DNA from: Flavobacteriales bacterium UBA2669
GTDB taxonomy: Bacteria; Bacteroidota; Bacteroidia; Flavobacteriales_E; Vicingaceae
Assembly: GCA_002359215.1 (NCBI GenBank)
Contig: DEMN01000010.1
Coordinates: 1-64,000, forward strand
Length of the DNA stretch: 64,000 bases
Reading direction: 5' to 3'
In this document: positions 33,208-42,360 of the stretch, one piece after another
Numbering within the stretch: the first letter of the stretch is position 1
Layout: every line of letters starts with the position of its first letter
The notes under the pieces: model-generated
Seen by the model: only the letters and a program-made list of their open reading frames with translations
What the model was told of the DNA's origin: nothing
The model's database searches: none
Translations under genes and position numbers: made by a program

Positions 33208-34224
33208 ATGTTTATAGATTTAAGAAGTGATACGGTAACCAAGCCTACTAAAGTCATGTTGGAGGCAATGATGAACGCCAAAGTAGGCGATGATGTTTTT
33301 GGTGAAGATGAAACCATTAACCAACTAGAAGAGTTGGCAGCAAAAATGTTTGGCAAAGAAGCTGGTATTTTTTGTCCATCAGGGACTATGACCAATCAAA
33401 TAGCCATAAAAATTCATACGAACTCCCCCGGAGAAGTAATTTGTGATGAACTTTCTCACATTTATCAGTACGAAGGCGGAGGAATTGGATTTAACTCAGG
33501 GTTGGCAACTAAACTTATTTCGGGCGACAGAGGCAGGTTAACAGCGAATCAAATTTTAGCAGCCATTAATCCGGATGATGTACACAAGCCTGAATCGCAA
33601 TTAGTGAGTTTGGAAAATACTATGAACAGAGGTGGCGGGAGCATTTATAGTCTTAATGAGATGAAAGAAATTGCTGCTTTGTGTAAAGAAAAAGGATTGA
33701 AATTTCATTTGGATGGAGCTAGAATTTTTAATGCCATTGTAGAAAGTGATTATACTGCCAAAGATATCGGTAATGCTTTTGATACTATTTCTATTTGTTT
33801 GTCGAAAGGATTGGGAGCTCCTGTGGGTTCATTGTTGGTAGGGAGCAAAGCAGACATAAAAAAAGCCCGACAAATAAGAAAGATATTTGGCGGAGGAATG
33901 CGTCAGGCAGGATTTATTGCTGCGGCAGGAATTTATGCTTTAGAAAATAACGTAGAGCGATTAAAAGATGATCATAAAAGAGCAAGATTATTGGGTGAGG
34001 CCTTGCAAAATTTACCCTTTGTAGATAGTCTTATGCCTATAGATACCAATATTGTGGTGGCAAATATCAATGCTAAATACCTTCATTCGGATATCATCGA
34101 AAAGCTAAAACAAAAAGGTATTTTAACTATCGCTTTTGGTCCACAACAAATCAGAATGGTAACGCATTTGAATTTTACGGATGATATGTTGGAAAAAACC
34201 ATCCACATCCTAAAAAATCTTTAA
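33208..34224 (+). CDS. Low-specificity L-threonine aldolase (PLP-dependent, GntG family)
   Basis: 338 residues. Begins with MFIDLRSDTVTKPTKVMLEA, and contains EDETINQLEELAAKMFGKEA, FCPSGTMTNQIA, LENTMNRGGGSIY, LDGARIFNA and the PLP lysine in CLSKGLGAPVGS, all hallmarks of the threonine aldolase family. Cleaves L-threonine or L-allo-threonine to glycine and acetaldehyde. Followed after 34 bp by the DUF3109 gene. Confidence 0.94.
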   Translation: MFIDLRSDTVTKPTKVMLEAMMNAKVGDDVFGEDETINQLEELAAKMFGKEAGIFCPSGTMTNQIAIKIHTNSPGEVICDELSHIYQYEGGGIGFNSGLATKLISGDRGRLTANQILAAINPDDVHKPESQLVSLENTMNRGGGSIYSLNEMKEIAALCKEKGLKFHLDGARIFNAIVESDYTAKDIGNAFDTISICLSKGLGAPVGSLLVGSKADIKKARQIRKIFGGGMRQAGFIAAAGIYALENNVERLKDDHKRARLLGEALQNLPFVDSLMPIDTNIVVANINAKYLHSDIIEKLKQKGILTIAFGPQQIRMVTHLNFTDDMLEKTIHILKNL

Positions 34225-34258
34225 TCCTAACTATTTAATTTCCAATTAACATTATAGA

Positions 34259-34837
34259 ATGATCCAAATCCAAGACACCATTGTTTCCGAAGAAATTTTA
34301 GAAAGAAAATTTGTGTGCAATCTTAGTGCTTGCAAAGGAGCTTGCTGCGTACAAGGAGATGCCGGAGCACCTTTAGAATATCAAGAATTAGAGGAGTTAG
34401 AAAATGTTTTTGAAGTAGTAAAACCTTATTTGTCAGAAAAATCTATAGCTGCTTTAGAAGAAGATTTATATACTGTGGATACCGATGGCGATTATGTTAC
34501 TCAATTGGTAAATGGAAAAGAATGTGCTTTTGTTTTTTTTGATGAACAAAACATTACCAAATGTTCTATTGAGCAGGCTTACGTAGATGGAAAAACATCA
34601 TTTAAAAAACCCATTTCTTGCCATTTGTTTCCTGTAAGGTTGTCTAAAATTGCAGATTATACCGCAGTAAATTATGCCTATTGGGATATTTGTAAAGATG
34701 CTTGCACATTAGGAGAAGAGCTTGGAGTAAAAACCTATCAATTTTTAAAAGAACCGCTTATCAGAAGGTTTGGAGAAGAATGGTTCAGAGAACTTACCTT
34801 GGTAGATGAAGCTTTGGAAAATGAAAAAAGTAGATAA
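34259..34837 (+). CDS. DUF3109 family cysteine-rich protein
   Basis: 192 residues. Conserved cysteine motif FVCNLSACKGACCVQGDAGA near residue 20, later CAFVF, KCSIEQAY, ISCHLFPVR and WDICKDAC. These are the cysteine clusters of DUF3109 (relatives of the YkgJ-type zinc or iron-sulfur proteins). Function unknown; a metal or Fe-S site is inferred from the cysteines. Lies between the aldolase and the OmpA-like gene on the same strand. Confidence 0.9.
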   Translation: MIQIQDTIVSEEILERKFVCNLSACKGACCVQGDAGAPLEYQELEELENVFEVVKPYLSEKSIAALEEDLYTVDTDGDYVTQLVNGKECAFVFFDEQNITKCSIEQAYVDGKTSFKKPISCHLFPVRLSKIADYTAVNYAYWDICKDACTLGEELGVKTYQFLKEPLIRRFGEEWFRELTLVDEALENEKSR

Positions 34838-34897
34838 ACTATTTCTTTTGGCTCGAAAATTTCTTTTATAAACAATCCTTAATTTTGTGGATTGCTT

Positions 34898-36097
34898 ATG
34901 TTAAAGATTTATCACATAGTTATATTAGTGTTGTTTTTTTGTTTCTTAAACAATAGTCATGCTCAATATGCCGATTGTTCTAAAATCTTGCACCTTACAG
35001 ATACATTTTATGAAGCCAAAAACATTTCGGGTTATGGGGAAACCTTAGAGTTTGAAAGCAATGATTTATACGACTCACTAAATTTTGAAATTGAAAAAAA
35101 CACCATTTGGTATTTAATATCCATTCCTTATGATGGAGAATTATCATTTGATATTCTATCTCTTGATGAAGGGAACGATTGGGATTTTTTGTTGTTTGAG
35201 CATAAAAATTTATTTTGTAAAAGAATTGAAGCTAAAAAAATCGCCCCTATACGGAGTAACCTTTCCAGAAGTGCTAATACAGGAATTTCTAAAGATGGAA
35301 ACATGCCTTTTGTAACTGCCGGAATTAACGATAATTACAGTAAATCGCTCTTAGTTAAAAAAGACGAACAATATGTGTTGGTAGTAAACAACTCTAAAAG
35401 AGCAGGAGGAAGTCACTCTTTAACTATTAATGTAGCAGGAGAAAAACCTGAGGTAATAATTGAAGAAGCAATACCTGAAACCAATATACTTTCGTTGAGT
35501 ATTGAAATAAAAGATAAAACAACTAATAAACCTGTTGCCGGTAATATTATTATTGATGGATTGAGAAAAAAATTGGTAGAAAAAAGTAATATTATGACGT
35601 ATGCTGTTGACGTTCCTCAACGTAAATATAAGCTTACAATTAGCACCAATTCTCCGGGTTATTTAATTTATTCTGAAGAAGTGACCATTACTTCAAACAG
35701 GACTACTTTTAGTCAAACCGTATTATTAGAGAAAATACAAAAAGGCAGAAAAGTAAACTTAAGAAACATTCAGTTTTATGGCAACCAAGCTAAATTTTTA
35801 CCTCAAGCTTCGGGCGATTTAAAAGCTTTATTAGCTTTTATGGAAATTAATAAAAATGTAAAAATAGAAGTGGAAGGACACGTAAATGGTCCTAACCAAA
35901 GAAATACAAAAGACTATCAAACTCTTTCTGAAGATAGATCAAAAGCAGTTAAAGAATATTTAATTGAAAACGGAATTGAAGCTATCCGAATTGCCTCTAT
36001 TGGTTATGGCAATACGCAAATGTTGCATCCAAACCCGAAGTCGGAAGCAGAAATGAGTGCTAACAGAAGAGTAGAAATTAAAATTATGGAGAATTAA
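34898..36097 (+). CDS. OmpA-family outer-membrane protein
   Basis: 399 residues from ATG 34898 (an in-frame TTG six bases earlier is less likely). Signal peptide MLKIYHIVILVLFFCFLNNS ending HAQ, a beta-rich N-terminal region, a carboxypeptidase-regulatory-like middle segment (TNKPVAGNIIIDG), and a C-terminal OmpA domain (about 290-399) with VEGHVNGP, SEDRSKAVKEYLIENGIEA and ANRRVEIKI, which binds peptidoglycan. Ends 1 bp before tsaB. Confidence 0.9.
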   Translation: MLKIYHIVILVLFFCFLNNSHAQYADCSKILHLTDTFYEAKNISGYGETLEFESNDLYDSLNFEIEKNTIWYLISIPYDGELSFDILSLDEGNDWDFLLFEHKNLFCKRIEAKKIAPIRSNLSRSANTGISKDGNMPFVTAGINDNYSKSLLVKKDEQYVLVVNNSKRAGGSHSLTINVAGEKPEVIIEEAIPETNILSLSIEIKDKTTNKPVAGNIIIDGLRKKLVEKSNIMTYAVDVPQRKYKLTISTNSPGYLIYSEEVTITSNRTTFSQTVLLEKIQKGRKVNLRNIQFYGNQAKFLPQASGDLKALLAFMEINKNVKIEVEGHVNGPNQRNTKDYQTLSEDRSKAVKEYLIENGIEAIRIASIGYGNTQMLHPNPKSEAEMSANRRVEIKIMEN

Positions 36098-36098
36098 A

Positions 36099-36788
36099 AT
36101 GAGTATACTATTAGGGATAGAAACAGCAACAAAAGTTTGTTCAATTGCACTTTCTAAAGACAATGAGTTATTGGCTATTGAAGAGCTTGGAGGAGAATAT
36201 AGTCATGCCGAAAATGTAACCAACTTTATAGAAAAAGTGGTAAAAAAAGCCAATATAAAATTTAATGATATTGATGCCATAGCGGTAAGTAAAGGACCTG
36301 GTTCTTATACCGGATTGAGAATTGGAGTTTCTTCAGCAAAGGGATTGTGTTATGCGTTGAATAAGCCATTAATTGCAATAGACACCTTACAAGCAATGGC
36401 ATTGCGTATGGCAAAACAAACCACAGATAAGAATTTGCTTTTTTGTCCGATGATAGATGCCCGAAGAATGGAGGTTTATACTGCTATTTATGATGCTAAC
36501 AATGAGTTAATAGAACCCATTTCAGCTAAAATAATTGATGAAAATTCTTTCAGCAAATTTTTAACTGACCAAAAAATATTGTTTTTTGGCGATGGTGCAC
36601 AAAAATGCCAAACATTATTTGCAGAAAATAAAAATGCTTTGTTTAATAAAAATGTATTACCATCAGCTATAGAAATTAATGAATTAGCGTTAAAGAAACT
36701 AATTAATAATCAGTTAGAAGATGTAGCTTATTTTGAACCGTTTTACTTGAAAGACTTTATAGCTACAACACCTAAAAAAATAATTTGA
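36099..36788 (+). CDS. tsaB: tRNA threonylcarbamoyladenosine biosynthesis protein TsaB
   Basis: 229 residues. N-terminal ASKHA-type ATPase fold: ILLGIETATKVCSIALSKD, SHAENVTNFIEKV and VSKGPGSYTGLRIGVSSAKG, the TsaB signature. TsaB pairs with TsaD and TsaE to put t6A on A37 of ANN-decoding tRNAs; as usual it lacks the metal ligands of TsaD. Follows the OmpA gene by 1 bp, so likely coupled. Confidence 0.96.
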   Translation: MSILLGIETATKVCSIALSKDNELLAIEELGGEYSHAENVTNFIEKVVKKANIKFNDIDAIAVSKGPGSYTGLRIGVSSAKGLCYALNKPLIAIDTLQAMALRMAKQTTDKNLLFCPMIDARRMEVYTAIYDANNELIEPISAKIIDENSFSKFLTDQKILFFGDGAQKCQTLFAENKNALFNKNVLPSAIEINELALKKLINNQLEDVAYFEPFYLKDFIATTPKKII

Positions 36789-36846
36789 AAACACTTGCCA
36801 GCCAAACAATAAGTGCTTAAAATTGTAAGCCGATAAAAAATCGAAA

Positions 36847-37374
36847 ATGATTCGTGAAAAACTAGATAAAGCCATAAGAGAAGTGCCTGATTTTCCTAAG
36901 CCAGGTATCTTATTTAAAGACATTACTCCCATTTTTTTAGATCAACAACTTTGTTCGGAAATTGTAGATGAGTTGGCAAAACAAACAGAAAAAATGCATT
37001 TAGATGCTATTGTAGGAATTGAAAGCAGAGGTTTTTTCTTCGGAATTTTATTGGCTAACAAATTAAATATTCCATTTATTCCGATTAGAAAAAGAGGTAA
37101 ATTACCATATAAAACTGTTTCTTATGAATATGAGTTAGAATATGGAACAGCCGCAATGGAAATGCATCAAGATGTGGTAAAAAAAGATTGGAATGTGTTG
37201 ATTCATGATGATTTGTTGGCAACAGGAGGGACAGCAGCAGCAGCAGCAGAATTAATACAAATGCAACATGCCAACGTATCCGGTTTTTCTTTTGTAGTGG
37301 AATTGGAATTTTTAAAAGGAAGTGAAAAATTAAAAAAATATACAAACAATATTATCAACTTAATTTCATTCTAG
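36847..37374 (+). CDS. apt: Adenine phosphoribosyltransferase
   Basis: 175 residues; makes AMP from adenine and PRPP in purine salvage. Starts with the typical REVPDFPKPGILFKDITPIF, then GIESRGFFFG, and the PRPP-binding loop VLIHDDLLATGGTAAAA. Full length. Thirty-one bp upstream of the acyl-CoA dehydrogenase. Confidence 0.97.
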   Translation: MIREKLDKAIREVPDFPKPGILFKDITPIFLDQQLCSEIVDELAKQTEKMHLDAIVGIESRGFFFGILLANKLNIPFIPIRKRGKLPYKTVSYEYELEYGTAAMEMHQDVVKKDWNVLIHDDLLATGGTAAAAAELIQMQHANVSGFSFVVELEFLKGSEKLKKYTNNIINLISF

Positions 37375-37405
37375 AAATAAAGAAGGTAACTTAACTTATT
37401 ATAAT

Positions 37406-38545
37406 ATGAATTTTGAATATACAGAAAATCAGCGAATGATTGCTGACATGATTAGAGATTTCGCAGAAAAAGAAATTCGTCCAAAGATGATGGAATGGGA
37501 TGAGACTCAAGAGTTTCCTGTAGAAGTATTTAAAAAACTCGGAGAGTTAGGCTTAATGGGAGCAGTTGTTCCACAAGAATATGGTGGTTCGGGAATGAGT
37601 TACAGTGAATATGTTGTGGTAGTTTCTGAAATTGCAAAAGTTTGTGGTTCTATTGGACTTTCAGTTGCTGCACATAATTCTCTTTGTACCAACCATATTT
37701 ATATGTTTGCCAATGAAGAGCAAAGAAAAAGATGGTTACCTAAATTAACAACTGCTGAATGGATTGGAGCTTGGGGATTAACAGAACATAATACAGGTTC
37801 TGATGCTGGAGGAATGAATACCACCGCTAAACAACATGGCGATTATTGGGTGCTAAATGGTGCTAAAAACTTTATTACTCACGCTATTTCTGGAGATATT
37901 GCAGTAGTAATTGCTAGGACTGGTGAAAAAGGTGATTCAAGAGGGATGACTGCTTTTGTTATTGAAAAAGGAACTCCGGGTTTTTCATCAGGAAAAAAAG
38001 AAAATAAATTAGGAATGAGAGCATCCGAAACTGCTGAATTAATATTTGCAGATTGTAGAGTGCATAAAGATAATGTGTTGGGAAATGTTGGAGAAGGATT
38101 TATTCAGGCAATGAAGATTTTAGATGGTGGAAGAATTTCAATTGCATCGTTAGGATTAGGAATTGCCAAAGGAGCTTATGAAGCTGCTTTAGCTTATTCT
38201 AAAGAGAGAGAACAATTTAATCAACCAATTTCTCAATTTCAGGCAATTGCTTTTAAGTTAGCAGATATGGCAACTGATATTGAAGCGTCAGAATTGTTAA
38301 TTTATGAAGCAGCAGACCTTAAAGATAAAGGATTGCCTGTTACTAAAGTATCTGCAATGGCTAAATATTATTCTTCTGAGGTTGCTGTTAGGGTTTCTAC
38401 AGACGCAGTACAAATTTTTGGAGGTTATGGATATACTAAAGATTTTCCGGCAGAGAAGTTTTATAGAGACTCTAAACTTTGTACTATTGGAGAAGGGACA
38501 TCAGAAATTCAAAAATTAGTTATATCAAGAGAAATATTAAAATAA
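37406..38545 (+). CDS. Acyl-CoA dehydrogenase
   Basis: 379 residues; FAD enzyme of fatty-acid or branched-chain acyl-CoA oxidation. N-terminal helical domain, AWGLTEHNTGSDAGGMNTTA in the beta domain, and a C-terminal helical domain with QIFGGYGYTKDFPAEKFYRD and IGEGTSEIQKLVISR. All conserved segments are intact; chain-length preference cannot be told. Ends just before the rpsU promoter. Confidence 0.95.
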   Translation: MNFEYTENQRMIADMIRDFAEKEIRPKMMEWDETQEFPVEVFKKLGELGLMGAVVPQEYGGSGMSYSEYVVVVSEIAKVCGSIGLSVAAHNSLCTNHIYMFANEEQRKRWLPKLTTAEWIGAWGLTEHNTGSDAGGMNTTAKQHGDYWVLNGAKNFITHAISGDIAVVIARTGEKGDSRGMTAFVIEKGTPGFSSGKKENKLGMRASETAELIFADCRVHKDNVLGNVGEGFIQAMKILDGGRISIASLGLGIAKGAYEAALAYSKEREQFNQPISQFQAIAFKLADMATDIEASELLIYEAADLKDKGLPVTKVSAMAKYYSSEVAVRVSTDAVQIFGGYGYTKDFPAEKFYRDSKLCTIGEGTSEIQKLVISREILK

Positions 38546-38551
38546 AAAAAC

Positions 38552-38581
38552 TTGCAGATTATAATTTTATCTTTAAATTTG
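38552..38581 (+). promoter_or_regulatory. Promoter of rpsU
   Basis: TTG at 38552-38554, 19 bp, TAAATTTG at 38574-38581, followed at once by CAGCCC. The same arrangement, down to the CAGCCC, precedes rpsP at 60613-60642. Confidence 0.75.
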
Positions 38582-38615
38582 CAGCCCTTTTAATAATTTT
38601 AAAAACACAATAGGA

Positions 38616-38807
38616 ATGATAATTATACCGATTAAAGATGGTGAAAACATCGAAAGAGCTTTAAAGAAGTACAAGAAAAAGTACGAAAGAACTGGGACTA
38701 TCAAAGAATTGAGAAATAGAAAACAGTACGATAAGCCTTCTGTAATTAACAGAGCACAGAAAATTAAAGCTATCTATGTTGAGAAATTAAGAAAAGCTGA
38801 AGAGTAA
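38616..38807 (+). CDS. rpsU: 30S ribosomal protein S21
   Basis: 63 residues, basic: MIIIPIKDGENIERALKKYK, then RTGTIKELRNRKQYDKPS. Full family length. Bound near the 3' end of 16S rRNA and involved in initiation. Own promoter and terminator, so a single-gene transcript. Confidence 0.96.
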   Translation: MIIIPIKDGENIERALKKYKKKYERTGTIKELRNRKQYDKPSVINRAQKIKAIYVEKLRKAEE

Positions 38808-38845
38808 TTAAGTTTATTCTTTTCTTTTTTAAGAAATATTTTTAT

Positions 38846-38878
38846 AGCCTACGTTTGAAAAAACATAGGCTTTTTTTA
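38846..38878 (+). terminator. Terminator of rpsU
   Basis: AGCCTACGTTT pairs with AAACATAGGCT around a GAAA tetraloop (one C-A mismatch), followed by a T run. It ends 11 bp before the next ATG. Confidence 0.88.
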
Positions 38879-38888
38879 TTTTAGCTGT

Positions 38889-39902
38889 ATGGCATCAAAA
38901 ATTGTAAAAAAAATACTCGATTTAAAAGTGGTGAAGCAACTTATTGCTTGGTCGAAAAAAATTGTTTTACCTGGTTTTGATGGAATCCCACTGTTTGAAG
39001 TATTAACTTTTCTATTTAAAGGTATGCAAGAAAGCTCTTTAACTACAAGAGCTGCAGCATTGGCTTTTCGTTTTTTCTTGGCTATTTTTCCTGCATTAAT
39101 TTTTTTACTTTCCCTATTACCTTATATTCCTATTGATGATTTTTATAATAATTTATTGGTTCTTTTAGAAGGATTGTTACCAGATGATGCATTTGAAATG
39201 ACTAGAAGCACGATGGACGATTTGGTGCATAAAAGACATGATACCTTACTTTCATTAGGATTTATTTTTGCACTATACTTTGCAAGCGATGGTGTTAACT
39301 CTATGATTGAAGAGTTTAATCATTCTTATCATTCACTACAGAAAAAAATAGGTTTTATAAGGCAACGATTAACCTCTTTTTTAATATTAGGCATCCTAAC
39401 TGTATTAATGGTGTTGGCTATTTTTTTAATGGTTTTCTATAAAGTAATTATTAATTATTTAATTACTCAAGAGTGGCTTCCGGCTGATATTTCTTTAGGG
39501 TCACTTGCCGTAATTAAAATGCTTACCTTACTTATTTTGTTCTTTACAGGCATATCTTCCATTTATTATTTTGGTAACTTAAAAGGTGGTAAATTTAGGT
39601 TTATGTCGGCAGGTTCTACATTAGCGACAGGCTTAGCAATACTGATTTCTGCAGGTTTTGGATTTTACGTAAACAACTTTGCTAATTATAATAAAGTGTA
39701 TGGTTCTATAGGCACATTAATTGTAGTTTTATTGTGGATTTATTTTAATTCCTTAGTTTTGTTAATTGGTTATGAGTTAAATGCAAGTATTGCTCATGCC
39801 AAAGCAGATAAAAAAATAACCAGCGAAGAAGATTTAGAAGATATAAACTTAGAGATTAGAGATAAAAATAAACCTGAAGAAGGAGATTTACCAACGACAT
39901 AA
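38889..39902 (+). CDS. YihY/virulence factor BrkB family inner-membrane protein
   Basis: 337 residues with about six transmembrane helices. Family landmarks: SSLTTRAAALAFRFFLAIFPALIF near residue 53, FALYFASDGVNSMIEEFNHSY near 120, and VYGSIGTLIVVLLWIYFNSLVLLIGYELNA near the end, before an acidic cytosolic tail. Formerly called ribonuclease BN, which is now known to be wrong. Possible transporter; function unknown. Ten bp upstream of the next gene. Confidence 0.93.
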   Translation: MASKIVKKILDLKVVKQLIAWSKKIVLPGFDGIPLFEVLTFLFKGMQESSLTTRAAALAFRFFLAIFPALIFLLSLLPYIPIDDFYNNLLVLLEGLLPDDAFEMTRSTMDDLVHKRHDTLLSLGFIFALYFASDGVNSMIEEFNHSYHSLQKKIGFIRQRLTSFLILGILTVLMVLAIFLMVFYKVIINYLITQEWLPADISLGSLAVIKMLTLLILFFTGISSIYYFGNLKGGKFRFMSAGSTLATGLAILISAGFGFYVNNFANYNKVYGSIGTLIVVLLWIYFNSLVLLIGYELNASIAHAKADKKITSEEDLEDINLEIRDKNKPEEGDLPTT

Positions 39903-39912
39903 ACTAAAAGCT

Positions 39913-40479
39913 ATGAAAAATTCAAAATTATTGTTACTTGTTTTACTGATTTTGACAACAACTATAACTCAAGCTCAAATTACTATTGGTGATGTTACCA
40001 TGCCTAAAAAAGTAAAAGTTGGCGAAACAGAATTAGAGCTTAATGGGGCAGGTGCCAGAGTAAAGTTATTTATGGATATGTATGTGGCAGGGTTATATAT
40101 TAAAACTAAATCTACTGATGCTAAAAAAATTGTTGAAGCCAATGAACATATCGCTATAAAATTGCAAATTGTTTCTTCTTTAATTACGAGTGATAAAATG
40201 ATAAGTGCCGTTAATGAAGGCTTTAAAAATTCTACTAATGGAAAAACTGCTTCCATCCAAAAAGAAATAGATCAGTTTATTGGAGCGTTTAAAGATGAAA
40301 TAAAAAAAGGTGATGTATTTGATATTTTTTATGTTCCTAATAAAGCAACTTTAGTTGTTAAAAATGGCAAATTAATGGCAAAAATTGAAGGACTTGATTT
40401 TAAAAAAGCATTGTTTGGTATTTGGCTTTCTGATGTACCTGCTGATAAGAATTTAAAAAAAGCACTTTTAGGAAAATAA
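39913..40479 (+). CDS. Exported chalcone-isomerase-like protein
   Basis: 188 residues with signal peptide (MKNSKLLLLVLLILTTTITQ, then AQ). The core with MPKKVKVGETELELNGAGAR, KLFMDMYVAGLYIK and KALFGIWLSDVPADKNLKKA matches the bacterial chalcone isomerase-like family (PF16036). These are periplasmic proteins of unknown activity, perhaps lipid binding. Ten bp after the YihY-type gene, so probably cotranscribed; convergent with the GIN-domain gene. Confidence 0.88.
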   Translation: MKNSKLLLLVLLILTTTITQAQITIGDVTMPKKVKVGETELELNGAGARVKLFMDMYVAGLYIKTKSTDAKKIVEANEHIAIKLQIVSSLITSDKMISAVNEGFKNSTNGKTASIQKEIDQFIGAFKDEIKKGDVFDIFYVPNKATLVVKNGKLMAKIEGLDFKKALFGIWLSDVPADKNLKKALLGK

Positions 40480-40482
40480 ATT

Positions 40483-41226
40483 TTATTTCTTAATCAGTTT
40501 TCCTTTTCCGCTTTGTTGACTAATAGTAACGCTCGGGTTTCCGTAATATTCAATGTTTCCCAATGAGGTTAATTCTATGAGTAAACTATTTGTCGCTGTT
40601 AGAGTTATATCTCCTGTACCATCATGATTGACATGAGCGTTCTCACTAATTAAATTTTTGCAAGTTAACCATCCTGAACCTCCTGAAAATAAATAAGTAA
40701 ACTTAGCTTTTCCACTTAAAGTGAAATCTGCCGGACCGGTATGTTGTAAAATATTTATTTTTTGAACATCTATTGTAAGATTAATGCTTCCTGTTCCGTT
40801 GCGTGTTTCAAAAGTAAATTCGTCTAATTTTAGCTCTCCTAAGCTACTAACATTTCCAAAGCCTGTATAATTGATGTACTTTATATTAGGTAAGGATAGG
40901 TAAACTGTAATTTCTTCTTTGTAGCTTCTTAAAAAATTACACTTGTTATCGTTTTTCAATTCTAATTCCGTTCCTTTTTGTCTGGCTCTAACATATTTTA
41001 ATAAATTCTCTCCGCCTTCAATAGTAAGTGAAGGAGTACTATCCTGACGGAGCACCAAATTCAATTTATCTTTTAAAATAATATGTGTAATGTCATTCCC
41101 AATAATTCTTGTTTCTACAACTTGTTTTCCGGTAGATTTAATGCAAGCACTTTCTTTTACACAAGCATTTAGCACAATCATAATAATTGCAAAAAAGAAA
41201 ATTCTATATTTTAAAACAAGTTGCAT
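40483..41226 (-). CDS. GIN-domain (DUF2807) lipoprotein
   Basis: 247 residues. Lipoprotein signal with lipobox LNAC (Cys about 22). The mature part is a repetitive beta-solenoid typical of the head-GIN/DUF2807 domain: LKYVRARQKGTELELKNDNK, YINYTGFGNVSSLGELKLDE, LEHTG-like HTGPADFTLSGKAKF and GTGDITLTATNSL. Function unknown; common in Bacteroidota outer membranes. Starts directly at the stop of the acyloxyacyl hydrolase gene, so cotranscribed. Confidence 0.87.
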   Translation of the reverse strand: MQLVLKYRIFFFAIIMIVLNACVKESACIKSTGKQVVETRIIGNDITHIILKDKLNLVLRQDSTPSLTIEGGENLLKYVRARQKGTELELKNDNKCNFLRSYKEEITVYLSLPNIKYINYTGFGNVSSLGELKLDEFTFETRNGTGSINLTIDVQKINILQHTGPADFTLSGKAKFTYLFSGGSGWLTCKNLISENAHVNHDGTGDITLTATNSLLIELTSLGNIEYYGNPSVTISQQSGKGKLIKK

Positions 41227-42312
41227 TTATTTTAATTTAAACCCTATACCTACTTCAATAAAATCAGCTACCGCCCAATGACTTTTTAATCCTAAATTAA
41301 AAAATAAGTTGTCGTTTATTTTATATCTAGAGTTTATTCTATGATAAAAATAACCATCCTCTTTGTAATTTGGTAAAATATATCCGCCCATATGTAGAGA
41401 AAGCATTATGTTTCCTATGTTTATTCCATACATTACTCCAAGTCCGGTTCTTAAATTATCAGCTTTTGATGCTTCTACATTGTCATTATATTCAATTAAT
41501 GCTTCTACTGATTTGTTGTAAAAAACATCAGCACTAAAACCAAAAGAGGTTTTATTATTAATCGGTTTCACTATGTTATAAGCAATATTTGCGATGTAGT
41601 ATTTAGGACCTTCTACGGGAGGGATTTCTTTTAATCCGGTATTGCCAACTATAAAATGTTCCCATGTTTTTTCTTTGTTAGGAAGGGTAGTTGTTTGAAT
41701 GTCTTTATCCTTACCGAAACTATAAGAAACACCTGTATTTAATGAAAAGACGTTAAAACCTAAGTTTGGACGTACAAAAGAACCATTAGAAAAATGGACT
41801 AAAGAAATACCCCCAGAAAAAGCAATATGTTTAGAAGCCTGGATTTTCCATAAAGAATTTACATTTATGAGTGCATTAAACCTAGAACCTATGGCTATGT
41901 TTTTATAATTATCTGCACGGTCAAAAGGTTTTTCTACATAACCGAAACCATATCCAAAACGAAGTTCCCATCTAATTTTTCGTTTGCTCAACGGAATTTG
42001 AATATAAGGGAAAATGCCAAAGGAATTACCCAACTCTTCTTTATTTCCTAAATTTAGATACATGGCCGAGATACCAATTTTTGGGTAATTAAAGAGTTGT
42101 TGCCACGCTTTATTTCCATTTGTGTTTTTATAAAAAGAAACTTCATAAATAAAAGAATGTCCTTCAATAATTTCGGTTACTATTGGGCGATGAGGTAAGA
42201 TAGAACCATAATGAACGGTTTCTTCAATTCCAAATTCAGGAACGCTCTGTTGAGAAAATGATGTTTGCCAACTAAGGAAAAGACATAAAAATAGTCGATA
42301 TTTGAAAATCAT
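41227..42312 (-). CDS. Acyloxyacyl hydrolase (PagL-like lipid A deacylase family)
   Basis: 361 residues from ATG 42312, chosen because it gives a signal peptide (MIFKYRLFLCLFLSWQTSFS); the longer frame starts at a TTG. An outer-membrane beta-barrel with alternating strands such as KIRWELRFGYGFGYVEK. The active-site segment LVHFSNGSFVRPNLGFN carries the His-x-Ser and PNxGxN pattern of PagL-type enzymes, which remove an acyl chain from lipid A. Divergent from mazG; 0 bp from the GIN-domain gene. Confidence 0.86.
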   Translation of the reverse strand: MIFKYRLFLCLFLSWQTSFSQQSVPEFGIEETVHYGSILPHRPIVTEIIEGHSFIYEVSFYKNTNGNKAWQQLFNYPKIGISAMYLNLGNKEELGNSFGIFPYIQIPLSKRKIRWELRFGYGFGYVEKPFDRADNYKNIAIGSRFNALINVNSLWKIQASKHIAFSGGISLVHFSNGSFVRPNLGFNVFSLNTGVSYSFGKDKDIQTTTLPNKEKTWEHFIVGNTGLKEIPPVEGPKYYIANIAYNIVKPINNKTSFGFSADVFYNKSVEALIEYNDNVEASKADNLRTGLGVMYGINIGNIMLSLHMGGYILPNYKEDGYFYHRINSRYKINDNLFFNLGLKSHWAVADFIEVGIGFKLK

Positions 42313-42360
42313 TTTTACCACTAAACAAAAATAGAAGATAAAACCGAAATACCATTTTTT